A stretch of DNA of 64,000 bases from Flavobacterium aquidurense (GTDB lineage Bacteria; Bacteroidota; Bacteroidia; Flavobacteriales; Flavobacteriaceae). The stretch lies in contig NZ_JRLF01000012.1 of assembly GCF_001404985.1 (NCBI RefSeq), positions 310,001 to 374,000 on the forward strand, in the 5' to 3' direction. Under the pieces are notes generated by a model. That model did no database searches and was not told the origin of the DNA. It saw nothing but the letters and a program-made list of their open reading frames with translations. This document shows positions 1-7,622 of this stretch, one piece after another. How positions within the stretch are numbered: position 1 is the first letter of the stretch; each line of letters starts with the position of its first letter. A program made the translations under genes and the position numbers.

Positions 1-725
1 ATTGGGATATTTTAAATGAAATGAATCCCGCTAAGAAAATGGAATTTGATGCTATAGTGGCTAATCCGCCTTTTAGTTTACGTTGGGTGCCTAATGATTC
101 ACTAGCAGAAGATTTTCGTTTTAAGAGTTATGGAATGGCTCCAAAGTCAGCTGCCGATTTTGCATTCTTATTACACGGTTTTCATTTCTTGAGCAAAGAA
201 GGTACTATGGCAATTATTTTACCTCATGGAGTTTTATTTAGAGGTGGAGCAGAAGAGCGTATTCGTACTAAGTTATTAAAAGATCATCATATTGACACTA
301 TCATAGGTTTGCCAAGTAATTTGTTCTTTTCAACAGGTATTCCAGTTTGTATTATTGTTTTAAAAAAATGTAAAAAGTTTGATGATGTACTTTTTATAAA
401 TGCTAGTGAACATTACGAAAAAGGAAAACGTCAAAATAGGCTTAGAGATGGCGAGGATAGTGAAATAAATGATATTCAAAAAATTGTTGAAACCTACCAA
501 TATCGAACAGAACAAGAGCGATATTCTCGTAGAGTTTCAATGGATGAAATTGAGAAAAATGGATTTAATCTAAATATTTCTAGATATGTTAGTACTTCAA
601 TTGATGAAGTAAAAATTGATTTGCTAGAAGTAAATAAAAAATTAGTTGATATTAATATAGAAATAAAAGTAGCGACAGAAAAACATAATAAGTTTCTTGA
701 AGAATTGGGCTTACCTCCAATATAA
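1..725 (+). CDS. hsdM: Type I restriction-modification DNA methylase subunit, 3' part
   Basis: This is the C-terminal part of an N6-adenine methylase of the HsdM family, which methylates the recognition site in a type I restriction complex. The frame is open to the left edge, reading WDILNE before the first in-window Met at base 21, so the true start lies outside. The methylase motif IV, NPPF, stands shortly after that Met in a typical 'DAIVANPPF' context. A Rossmann-like stretch follows (AFLLHGFHFLSKEGTMAIIL), then 'GLPSNLFFSTGIPVCIIVLKK', which is typical of HsdM, and a helical tail. No hsdS or hsdR gene follows before a strong terminator, so any partners must lie to the left. The family call is firm; the specificity is unknown. 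Confidence 0.9.
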   Translation, partial: WDILNEMNPAKKMEFDAIVANPPFSLRWVPNDSLAEDFRFKSYGMAPKSAADFAFLLHGFHFLSKEGTMAIILPHGVLFRGGAEERIRTKLLKDHHIDTIIGLPSNLFFSTGIPVCIIVLKKCKKFDDVLFINASEHYEKGKRQNRLRDGEDSEINDIQKIVETYQYRTEQERYSRRVSMDEIEKNGFNLNISRYVSTSIDEVKIDLLEVNKKLVDINIEIKVATEKHNKFLEELGLPPI

Positions 726-793
726 AAATCTGGAAGGTAATATTTAAAACTGGTTTTTTTTAATATTAAAATATTTCTATTCTAAAGTATTGT

Positions 794-825
794 AACGAGA
801 GTAAAATTTATATTTTACTCTCGTT
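794..825 (+). terminator. Rho-independent-like terminator after hsdM
   Basis: A perfect 14-bp stem (AACGAGAGTAAAAT and its complement) with a 4-base loop is followed by TT and an AT-rich stretch. It lies about 70 bp after the methylase stop codon and closes that transcription unit. The opposing gene at 887-1288 ends nearby, so it may serve both strands. Confidence 0.75.
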
Positions 826-886
826 TTATCATTTATAATAATTATGAGAAGCTATCAAAAAATATTCGTTAATTAGATGTAGATTT

Positions 887-1288
887 CTAAAATCTATAAT
901 TTTCTCCTACAAGATGATGGAGTTTAGAAATTAAGTATTTTAATTTCATAAGAATATTTAAGTCCATATCAAGTGGTTTGCCATATGAAAAGTACACTTC
1001 TAAAGCTCTTAAGGGGAACTCTAAACTAAAATTTCCTTTTGTATTCTTTAAGTGATTTTCTAATTCGGTTTTTATACTACCTTGTAAATAATTCGTTTGG
1101 ATTCCTAAATTTTTAGCAATATATTCTTCATGACTTGATGGGATATCAAAATTAGATATAATGAAAATAGCTAATTCTTCGTAAGCATCAAAAATAAGAT
1201 TGTCTTCAGGAATGGAAAACATTTGCTGCCTTAATAATGGTTTAATTGTCGATATTGACAAAGCTACTATATCATGTATTTCATACAT
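887..1288 (-). CDS. Hypothetical protein, 133 aa
   Basis: I do not recognise this protein. It is 133 residues long, mostly predicted helix, with no signal peptide, membrane segment or cysteine motif. Base composition and codon use look like normal coding sequence for this AT-rich genome, and the frame ends convergently with the methylase gene. It stands alone, with about 600 bp of non-coding sequence upstream. Proximity to a restriction-modification gene makes a defence-associated accessory possible, but nothing in the sequence shows that. Confidence 0.5.
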   Translation of the reverse strand: MYEIHDIVALSISTIKPLLRQQMFSIPEDNLIFDAYEELAIFIISNFDIPSSHEEYIAKNLGIQTNYLQGSIKTELENHLKNTKGNFSLEFPLRALEVYFSYGKPLDMDLNILMKLKYLISKLHHLVGENYRF

Positions 1289-1417
1289 AATCTTATTTTT
1301 TAAGTTTATTTTTTATAGTTAAAAGTTAAAGTAAATATAAGAAAAAAGCTATAATATAAAAGTGCTATTATTTTAAATTTATATAGTTTTAAAAAATATT
1401 CCTAATGAATCCATAAT

Positions 1418-1499
1418 CCCTAGCCCTGATAGAAGCGGTATCCTTTTTCTTGCTCCTTTAGCAAGGAAAAGATACAAGCGGATAGCAGGAAATAGCTCC
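1418..1499 (-). repeat. Dispersed structured intergenic element, copy A
   Basis: Read on the minus strand, this begins GGAGCTATTTCC, has a long central hairpin (GTATC plus CTTTTTCTTGCT pairing across a short loop) and ends CTATCAGGGCTAGGG. The same start and end (GGAGCTA ... TATCGGGGCTAGGG) with the same AATCTTTT / AAAGGAT core occurs in opposite orientation at 3452-3583. The rest of 1289-1899 is A-rich sequence with no gene. I recall similar elements in other flavobacterial genomes but cannot verify that here. Function is unknown; a structured RNA or mobile repeat are both possible. Confidence 0.6.
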
Positions 1500-1782
1500 A
1501 AAAAAAGAAATTCCAATATTTCAAAAATTCCAAATTCTAAATTGCTTCGTTTGTTTTCTATCCATCAAGTCTAAAATTCTCAAAAAAACTTCAACGACAA
1601 TAATAAACCCCAAAAACCGTTTTTACTAAACTTCGTCACATTCAAAGACACCAAAACGGCAACCCAAAAAACCTCCAAACCCCAACAAAAACTGTATACT
1701 GTATCCTAAAAACGTATAATAATTACACACATCAAAAACACTCAAAATACCTAAACAACTCAAAACCAGTAAAAACTGATAA

Positions 1783-1798
1783 TGGCACAACACTTGCA
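1783..1798 (+). promoter_or_regulatory. Sigma-54 (RpoN) type promoter for the glycosyltransferase gene
   Basis: The sequence TGGCAC-N5-TTGCA matches the -24/-12 consensus with the required GG-N10-GC spacing (GG at 1784-1785, GC at 1796-1797). Transcription would start near 1809, about 90 bp before the ATG at 1900. Sigma-54 promoters need an enhancer-binding protein. Its site would lie about 100-150 bp upstream, where I see only A-rich sequence and the short repeat ACTGTATACTGTATCC near 1690. Confidence 0.7.
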
Positions 1799-1899
1799 AA
1801 ATGGGATAAAGTAAATTCCTTACTGATAAATGAAAATAAAGAATCAGTAGGAAAGCAAATTAAATAAAAGCCATACAAAGCAATCAAAAGTAGTGTCAT

Positions 1900-3354
1900 A
1901 TGAAAAGTGAAACCTTAACAACAGAACAATTTTATACCTCGAAATCAGATCTTAATAACGAACAAGCCTTAAACAGTTCCATTTTTCGTATTAGCAATGA
2001 CCATGTAACATCAAAAAAAGTAAGCGAGCGCACCAAAAGTAAATTTGGGTTATTTGTTCTCGTAAGTACCTTTATCTTAATGTTTGTTGGAGCTTATTCT
2101 GTATATTATTTGCAGGACGATTTTGATCAGTTTCAGATCGATAGAATGAACTCTTCCTGGGGATTACCGTTTTTGATAGTTGCAGGAATTTTGTTTTTCT
2201 TTCAGACAGGGGTTTTCCTGTATAATGCTTACTTATATATAAAATACAAGCCTATCGAATCCGTTTCGGATGAAATGTTGCCAACAGTTACCGTAATTGT
2301 TCCTGCTTATAATGAAGGTAAACTGGTTTGGGATACTTTATTGAGTTTGGCCGAGAGTGATTTCCCGGCACACAAATTAGAAATATTAGCCGTTGATGAC
2401 GGAAGTAAAGATGATACCTGGTACTGGATGCAACAGGCCAAAATAAAATTAGGAGATCGTTTAACGATTTTTCAACAACCGGCAAATGCAGGAAAACGTC
2501 ACGCCTTATACCGTGGATTTGAATTAGGAAAAGGAGAAATCTTTGTAACGGTAGATAGTGATTCGATCGTGAAAAAAGATACTTTACGTAACCTAGTGAG
2601 CCCGTTTGTAGTAGACGAAAAATGTGGAGCAGTTGCAGGAAACGTTCATGTTTTGAACAGTAAAAAAGCAATTTTGCCAAAAATGCTGAATGTAAGTTTT
2701 GTAATGAGTTTTGAATTCATGCGTTCGGCAGAAAGTAAATTGGGTTCAGTTCTTTGTACACCGGGAGCAGCAGCAGCATATCGTAAAACAGCAGTTTTTG
2801 CTTGTCTTGACGAATGGATCAACCAGACTTTTATGGGACAGCCATCAGACATTGGTGAAGATCGCGCCATGACCAATATGATCCTGAAACAAGGTCAGCA
2901 TGTATTGTTTCAAAGAAATGCTTATGTATTGACAAATGTACCGGAAGAATACACAGGTTTGTACAAAATGTTTATAAGATGGAGCAGAAGTAATGTACGT
3001 GAAAACATCGCAATGGCAAAATACGTTTTTACAGATTTTAGAAAAGAATCTAAATTTGGTGCCCGACTTTTATGGTTAAACCAGGCTACAAAAATTGTTA
3101 TGGCGTATCCGTTTATGCTTTTTATGTTCTTTTTTATCATTATGCATCCATTATTGTTTTTAAGTTCAACACTTTTAGGGATCTTAATCGTATCCAGTTT
3201 TCCGGTTTTATTTTATGCTAAAAGATATAATTTGTCTGATTCGCTTTGGGCATATTCATACAGTGTTTTTTACACCTTTAGCTTATTCTGGATTACACCT
3301 TATGCTATCGTTACTGCCAACAAAAGAGGTTGGCTGACACGCGGTTTAGCATAA
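1900..3354 (+). CDS. Membrane glycosyltransferase family 2, hyaluronan/chitin synthase-like
   Basis: A processive-type GT2 enzyme of 484 residues, probably polymerising or exporting a surface polysaccharide. The order is: cytosolic N-terminus, two membrane helices (about 48-71 and 88-112), a GT-A catalytic domain, and three or four C-terminal helices (about 395-475). Catalytic motifs are visible: VDDGSKDD with DDG at 166-168, DSD at 219-221, GED at 319-321, and RW at 360-361. The last stands in MFIRW, a variant of the usual QxxRW. The substrate cannot be told. It is a single-gene unit with a sigma-54-type promoter in front and a terminator behind, flanked by inverted copies of one repeat. Sigma-54 control suggests conditional expression. 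Confidence 0.85.
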   Translation: MKSETLTTEQFYTSKSDLNNEQALNSSIFRISNDHVTSKKVSERTKSKFGLFVLVSTFILMFVGAYSVYYLQDDFDQFQIDRMNSSWGLPFLIVAGILFFFQTGVFLYNAYLYIKYKPIESVSDEMLPTVTVIVPAYNEGKLVWDTLLSLAESDFPAHKLEILAVDDGSKDDTWYWMQQAKIKLGDRLTIFQQPANAGKRHALYRGFELGKGEIFVTVDSDSIVKKDTLRNLVSPFVVDEKCGAVAGNVHVLNSKKAILPKMLNVSFVMSFEFMRSAESKLGSVLCTPGAAAAYRKTAVFACLDEWINQTFMGQPSDIGEDRAMTNMILKQGQHVLFQRNAYVLTNVPEEYTGLYKMFIRWSRSNVRENIAMAKYVFTDFRKESKFGARLLWLNQATKIVMAYPFMLFMFFFIIMHPLLFLSSTLLGILIVSSFPVLFYAKRYNLSDSLWAYSYSVFYTFSLFWITPYAIVTANKRGWLTRGLA

Positions 3355-3399
3355 ATAAAATAGTAGAAGTAGATTAGAAATAGAAATTAGATTTGTTTT

Positions 3400-3435
3400 A
3401 AAACTCCTGTTCATTTTGAGCAGGAGTTTTTTTTT
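3400..3435 (+). terminator. Terminator after the glycosyltransferase gene
   Basis: AAACTCCTG pairs with CAGGAGTTT around a short loop and runs into nine T residues. It lies about 50 bp after the stop codon. Confidence 0.85.
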
Positions 3436-3451
3436 ATTTACTATTTTTTTA

Positions 3452-3583
3452 GGAGCTAATCCCTTACCCAAGCCTGAAAGTGCGAACTGGCGAAGCAATT
3501 CGTTCCAATCTTTTGGCTCCCGGAGCCTCGGGACCGGCACAAAAGGATTTCCTTCCGAAGCCTCGGAACTATCGGGGCTAGGG
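3452..3583 (+). repeat. Dispersed structured intergenic element, copy B
   Basis: The plus strand reads GGAGCTAATCCC, then CCAATCTTTTGGCTCC, CAAAAGGATTTCC and CTATCGGGGCTAGGGC. These blocks appear in the same order on the minus strand of copy A (1418-1499), although copy B is longer in its arms. The two copies bracket the glycosyltransferase gene in inverted orientation. No protein-coding role is evident. Confidence 0.6.
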
Positions 3584-3615
3584 CACTCATTTTCATAATA
3601 CGATTTTCGTCTAGT

Positions 3616-3720
3616 TTGTCATCCTGAGGAACGAAGGATCACACTCGTAACTCGACAAAGATTGGCGACATTGTTTGCAGAATTTCTTGTGTGATCTCTC
3701 CCTTCGGTCGAGATGACAAG
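3616..3720 (+). repeat. MITE-like repeat with terminal inverted repeats, copy 1
   Basis: About 105 bp starting TTGTCATCCTGA and ending with the inverse, TCGAGATGACAA, with an internal block ACACTCGTAACTCGACAAAG. The same block and ends recur inverted at 6015-6116 and in decayed form at 7319-7419. It is a small, non-coding, palindromic dispersed element. Confidence 0.7.
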
Positions 3721-3784
3721 ATTACCGTGATATTTATTGTCGTGTTTATTCATAAAATAAATTACAAAAAAATAATTAATAAAA

Positions 3785-3815
3785 GAATGTTCATTCATTT
3801 ATTATTTTATCTTTG
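3785..3815 (+). promoter_or_regulatory. Promoter and putative autoregulatory operator of the TetR gene
   Basis: TATCTTTG at 3808-3815 fits the Bacteroidota -7 box TAnnTTTG, 14 bp before the ATG. The inverted repeat GAATGTTCATTC at 3785-3796 lies where the -33 element would be, as expected for a TetR operator that blocks polymerase. No clear TTG is seen. Confidence 0.55.
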
Positions 3816-3829
3816 TCAAAAAAAATATA

Positions 3830-4426
3830 ATGAGAATACGTGATGTAGATAAAGAGAAGCTGGTTATTACCAATGCAATTGATCAAATCGTACGCGACGG
3901 ATTTCAGGGTTTCAGCATGAATAAACTGGCTAAGGCATGTTCAATTTCTGTTGGAACGTTATATATATACTACAAAGACAAAGATGATTTAATACAAAAA
4001 ATAGGAGCAGTGATTGCTCTTAAGTTTTTTACCGGTACAGTAAAAGATTTTTCGCCCGAAATGTCGTTTGAAGAAGGATTATGGAAGCAATGGGAAAACC
4101 GCGCGGCGTTTACCATGAAATACCCGAAGGAAGTTGCTTTTTTTGAGATCGTCAAACATTCGCCTCATTCAGACATCATTCTCGATTCTATTCAGGAGTT
4201 TGCAGATTTTAGAAAGATTATGAAGGAGTTTATCGATAACGGACTACGTAATAAAGAACTGGTCCCTATGACATTTGAAGCTTTTTGGTCTGTTGCCTAC
4301 GGACCTTTGTACACGCTGTTGAACTTGCATACTGAGGGTAAGAGTATGGGAGGGAAGCCATTTAAACTTACCAAAGAAATTATGAAAGAAGCTTTTAGCC
4401 GAACCATAAAAGCTTTAACACCATGA
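3830..4426 (+). CDS. TetR/AcrR family transcriptional repressor
   Basis: A 198-residue regulator with the usual TetR layout. The N-terminal helix-turn-helix (about 25-55) includes GFQGFSMNKLAKACSISVGTLYIYYKDKDDL, quoted here only to mark its extent by its parts 'FSMNKLAKACSIS' and 'GTLYIYYKDKDDL'. The C-terminal helical domain is for ligand binding and dimerisation. It is the first gene of an operon with the HMA-like protein (6 bp gap) and an MFS exporter, so it probably represses this exporter and itself through the inverted repeat at 3785-3796. The ligand is unknown; a drug or other toxic small molecule is typical. Confidence 0.9.
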   Translation: MRIRDVDKEKLVITNAIDQIVRDGFQGFSMNKLAKACSISVGTLYIYYKDKDDLIQKIGAVIALKFFTGTVKDFSPEMSFEEGLWKQWENRAAFTMKYPKEVAFFEIVKHSPHSDIILDSIQEFADFRKIMKEFIDNGLRNKELVPMTFEAFWSVAYGPLYTLLNLHTEGKSMGGKPFKLTKEIMKEAFSRTIKALTP

Positions 4427-4432
4427 AAAATT

Positions 4433-4660
4433 ATGGAAACAGAATTAAACTCAATACACGTTTTTAAAACAAATATTAAGAATATTGATCCGGCTTGCGA
4501 AATGCGTAAAACGCTGGACGACCATTCTGATATAAAACACTGGAGTATCGATCATGAAGATGTCGATTGTGTACTTCGCGTCGTTTCGGATGTCTTGAAA
4601 CCCGAAACAATTATTGGTATGATCAACCAATTTGGTCACGAATGCCAAGAATTAAATTAA
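4433..4660 (+). CDS. Small HMA-like (ferredoxin-fold) protein without CxxC
   Basis: A 75-residue cytosolic protein. The pattern 'HVFKTNIKNIDPACEM...LDDHSDIKHWSIDHEDVDCVLRV' resembles the beta-alpha-beta core of heavy-metal-associated domains. The metal-binding CxxC loop is missing: only single Cys residues are present, near 18, 46 and 71. It lies between the TetR gene and the MFS gene, 6 bp and 19 bp away, so it is co-transcribed. A role as a sensor or accessory of the exporter is conjecture. Confidence 0.65.
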   Translation: METELNSIHVFKTNIKNIDPACEMRKTLDDHSDIKHWSIDHEDVDCVLRVVSDVLKPETIIGMINQFGHECQELN

Positions 4661-4679
4661 TAAAAAAGAACCAGTTTAT

Positions 4680-5936
4680 ATGGAAAAAACAATAGGGGAA
4701 AGCCCCGCTTTTACATCTCACCAAAAAATCATTATTGCTATCCTGGCACTTTTACAGTTTACTGTAATACTTGATTTTATGGTAATTTCTCCGTTAGGAG
4801 ATATCTTAATGAAAACCCTTGATATGACAACGTCAAACTTTGGGTTTGCCGTTTCTGCTTATGCTTTTAGTGCCGGAATATCGGGATTGCTGGCAGCAGG
4901 TTTTGCAGACCGATTTGACCGAAAAAAATTGCTCATCTTCTTTTATACAGGATTTATCATAGGCACGGTTTTCTGTGCACTTTCATCCAGTTATATTATG
5001 TTGCTGACTGCCAGAATCGTTACTGGACTTTTTGGTGGCGTGATTGGTTCTGTTTCATTGGCAATCGTGACCGATTTATTCGTCATTCATCAAAGAGGAC
5101 GTGTTATGGGATTCATACAAATGGCTTTTGCGACAAGTCAGATTTTAGGCATTCCTGTTGGTTTGTATTTTGCCAATCATTGGGGATGGCATTCCGCTTT
5201 TATTATGATTGCTGCCCTGGGAGTATTGATTCTTATTGCAATTATCACCCAAATGCAGCCTATTACCAAACATTTAGAAGTACAATCAGATAAAAGTCCA
5301 TTTCTGCACCTTTGGCATACCATAAGCAACAAACAATATCAGATAGGTTTTGCTTCGATTGCATTTCTGTCTGTAGGAGGTTTTATGTTACAGCCTTTCG
5401 GAAGTGCTTTTTTGGTCAATAATATTAAAATAAGCCAGTTAGAATTGCCAATGGTATTTTTCTTTACCGGACTTTCAGTACTTTTTATTATGCCATTGAT
5501 CGGGAAACTGAGTGATAAAGTCAGTAAATTTAAATTGTTTGCCGCAGGATCTTTAATTTCTGTGATTATGATTTTAATTTATACCAACCTGAATCCTATT
5601 CCGTTATGGGAAATCGTAGTCATTAATATGATTCTATTTATGGGAATCATGAGCAGAATGATTCCGGCAACTACCCTAAATACAGCAATTCCGGGATTAG
5701 AAGATCGTGGTGCTTATATGTCGATATCTTCGTCTTTACAGCAAATTGCAGGCGGAATCGCCGCAGTCTGCGCCGGATTTATCGTGCATCAAAAAACGAA
5801 ATCTTCCCCACTGGAAAACTATGATGTACTAGGATATGTAATTGCTGTAATAACCGCTTTTACTGTGTTCTTAATATGGAGAGTAAATCAGCTGGCGAAA
5901 AAGAGAGAACTTGCTGCGAAAGAAATATCAGCATAA
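4680..5936 (+). CDS. MFS transporter, DHA1-type exporter
   Basis: A 418-residue inner-membrane protein with 12 predicted helices and the MFS motif A-like loop 'GFADRFDRKKLL' after helix 2. The 'GLFGGVIGSVSLAIVTDLF' stretch is typical of AraJ/drug-exporter relatives. It is the last gene of the TetR operon and is followed by a strong terminator. Efflux of a small molecule sensed by the TetR protein is the natural reading; the substrate cannot be named. Confidence 0.85.
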   Translation: MEKTIGESPAFTSHQKIIIAILALLQFTVILDFMVISPLGDILMKTLDMTTSNFGFAVSAYAFSAGISGLLAAGFADRFDRKKLLIFFYTGFIIGTVFCALSSSYIMLLTARIVTGLFGGVIGSVSLAIVTDLFVIHQRGRVMGFIQMAFATSQILGIPVGLYFANHWGWHSAFIMIAALGVLILIAIITQMQPITKHLEVQSDKSPFLHLWHTISNKQYQIGFASIAFLSVGGFMLQPFGSAFLVNNIKISQLELPMVFFFTGLSVLFIMPLIGKLSDKVSKFKLFAAGSLISVIMILIYTNLNPIPLWEIVVINMILFMGIMSRMIPATTLNTAIPGLEDRGAYMSISSSLQQIAGGIAAVCAGFIVHQKTKSSPLENYDVLGYVIAVITAFTVFLIWRVNQLAKKRELAAKEISA

Positions 5937-5956
5937 TCGAATCCTTTTTTTAATAT

Positions 5957-5990
5957 AAAGACTGCCTGAAAGGGCAGTCTTTTTTTTTGA
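5957..5990 (+). terminator. Terminator of the tetR-MFS operon
   Basis: AAAGACTGCC pairs with GGCAGTCTTT around a short loop and is followed by a run of T residues. It starts about 20 bp after the MFS stop. Confidence 0.9.
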
Positions 5991-6014
5991 TTTATTATTA
6001 TAATTATCCACAAT

Positions 6015-6116
6015 CTTGTCATTTCGAAGAATTAGAAATCATACTAGAAATTCTGCAAAAAAATCGCCAATCTTTGTCGAGTTACGAGTGTGATTTCTCC
6101 TCCGTCGAAATGACAA
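6015..6116 (-). repeat. MITE-like repeat, copy 2 (inverted relative to copy 1)
   Basis: On the minus strand it reads TTGTCATTTCGACGGAGG, then ACACTCGTAACTCGACAAAG and ATTGGCGAT, and ends TTCGAAATGACAAG, matching copy 1 at 3616-3720 block by block. The two copies flank the TetR-MFS operon in opposite orientation. Confidence 0.75.
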
Positions 6117-6156
6117 AAAAGAAGATCATCGGGTTCTTTTGCAAGTTTTCTCAATT

Positions 6157-7215
6157 TTAAATAACAAAAACGGGTTCAGTACCATCTAGTTCTAAACACA
6201 CAGAATCAAAATCCTGCGCTTCTGCCATTCTGCTACCAACAGTTTTAAGAAAATCAGCAGCATTATCTATGTAAAGTAATATTCTTTTAGGTTCCTTTTT
6301 AATTCCAAAAGGTAAACTAACCTGAATATTCTCTTTTAATTCAATCGAAATGTTATGCGGTTCTAATTTACCCAGCAAGGCAAATTTTACAAGTTCATTG
6401 CTTTTTTCATAATCACCTTCGAACTTTTGTATGGTATTTATTGAATCAAGACGTATTTCGAGAGTATCGAAAAGGCCATAACGAATTACAATTTTTTGTG
6501 ACAAAAGAAGATGGCTTCTAAAAAAAATCGCTTTTAAATGTCCAATCAGGTTAATGAGTAAATAAATATGAAGCACCAGAATAACGATGGCAATAATTCT
6601 ATTTTGTGAAATTAGATAAGCATGCAACGCAATCGCTTCAAAAACCGAAGCTAACATTAAACCGATATAAAGTGCACTGACGCCACTTTCGCGATAGCCC
6701 GAAAAATTGTTTTGATTTGTTTTATTTCGGTTCCATTTTATAAAACAATAATAGAAAGAACAAACCTCAAACGAGATCATTTTTCCCAGTTTTTTAAACG
6801 GGATAGATTTTTTTAAAGAATCTGAAATAATAGAATACTCATCTTGCTCCATATTATCTTTTTGTTTTACGGCTTTTCTAAAGTTTCGTATAAATTGAAA
6901 AGCTTTCCATACTAAGAAAATCAGAAACGCAATGTTTAAAAAGATTTTATATTGAAAAATAACCTGAAAGAAGTTATTTTCCATTTCGAATACATAAGGA
7001 GTAATCTTGAAAACAGAATAAAAAATAAACCAAAAAGTAAATTCAGTTTGTTTTTTATTTGTGAGATAATATAAAGCCGGAGTTACGATCAAAAATAGAG
7101 CCGTGAAGACTGATAATAAAGTCCAATTATTTTTGATATGAGTATTAAAACTAACTAATGCGATTGCGATTTCAATTGCAATAAAAATAATTAAGTAGCT
7201 GTGTTTTTTTAGCAT
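6157..7215 (-). CDS. Hypothetical membrane protein, 352 aa
   Basis: Not a family I can name. The N-terminal part carries about four membrane helices (roughly 8-25, 33-52, 60-75, 85-105). A short cytosolic region follows, then two more helices near 180-230, and a soluble C-terminal domain of about 110 residues. That domain has alternating hydrophobic strands ('IVIRYGLFDTLEIRLDSINTIQKFEG'), which might be a PH-like fold. It stands alone, convergent with the MFS gene. Confidence 0.6.
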   Translation of the reverse strand: MLKKHSYLIIFIAIEIAIALVSFNTHIKNNWTLLSVFTALFLIVTPALYYLTNKKQTEFTFWFIFYSVFKITPYVFEMENNFFQVIFQYKIFLNIAFLIFLVWKAFQFIRNFRKAVKQKDNMEQDEYSIISDSLKKSIPFKKLGKMISFEVCSFYYCFIKWNRNKTNQNNFSGYRESGVSALYIGLMLASVFEAIALHAYLISQNRIIAIVILVLHIYLLINLIGHLKAIFFRSHLLLSQKIVIRYGLFDTLEIRLDSINTIQKFEGDYEKSNELVKFALLGKLEPHNISIELKENIQVSLPFGIKKEPKRILLYIDNAADFLKTVGSRMAEAQDFDSVCLELDGTEPVFVI

Positions 7216-7318
7216 AAAGTTTCTAAGAGGTATTGAAATATACTCCCTAAAATTAGAAATTTAAAAATGAATTGTTGAGTTTTTATGTTAGTTTTTCCGT
7301 TCAATAAAAATCTGCATT

Positions 7319-7419
7319 ATTGTTATTTCTACAGAGGAGAGATCATCGTAAATAACTCTACATTGGCGATTTTGATTGCGGAGCTTTTATGGAGATTTCT
7401 CATTCTTCGAAATGAGAAA
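7319..7419 (+). repeat. Decayed copy 3 of the MITE-like repeat
   Basis: TTGTTATTTCTACAGAGGAG, then ATTGGCGATTTTGATTGCGG, and the end TTCTTCGAAATGAGAA keep the order and spacing of copies 1 and 2 with many substitutions. The rest of 7216-7622 contains an AAATCCG/ATCTGCGTGAAAC-type intergenic repeat (about 7450-7510) and the terminator below, but no gene. Confidence 0.5.
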
Positions 7420-7562
7420 AATGGGGTTAAAAGTTTCAATCCAAAATAAAAAAATCCGTTTAAATCCGCGTTTTCGCTTTAGCGAATCCGTATGATCTGC
7501 GTGAAACAGACAAAGTACTTCACGAATACAAAAAGAATAATCCCTGAATATGTGCTAAAAAC

Positions 7563-7598
7563 AATAAAGGGAATAGCTGTTAGACTATTCCCTTTATT
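7563..7598 (-). terminator. Terminator of the two-lipoprotein operon
   Basis: A 14-bp perfect stem, AATAAAGGGAATAG with its complement, and an 8-base loop. On the minus strand it is followed by GTTTTTAG. It starts 25 bp after the stop of the beta-propeller lipoprotein. Confidence 0.8.
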
Positions 7599-7622
7599 AT
7601 TGAATTACCGGAATTAATTGGA

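Noticed and set aside
3416..3598. Overlapping frames on both strands in the repeat at 3452-3583
   Set aside because: The region is a structured repeat; the frames are incidental and differ between the two copies.
3662..3680. TTGGCGACATTGTTTGC as a second sigma-54 promoter
   Set aside because: GG and GC are separated by 11 bases, not 10, and the stretch belongs to a dispersed repeat.
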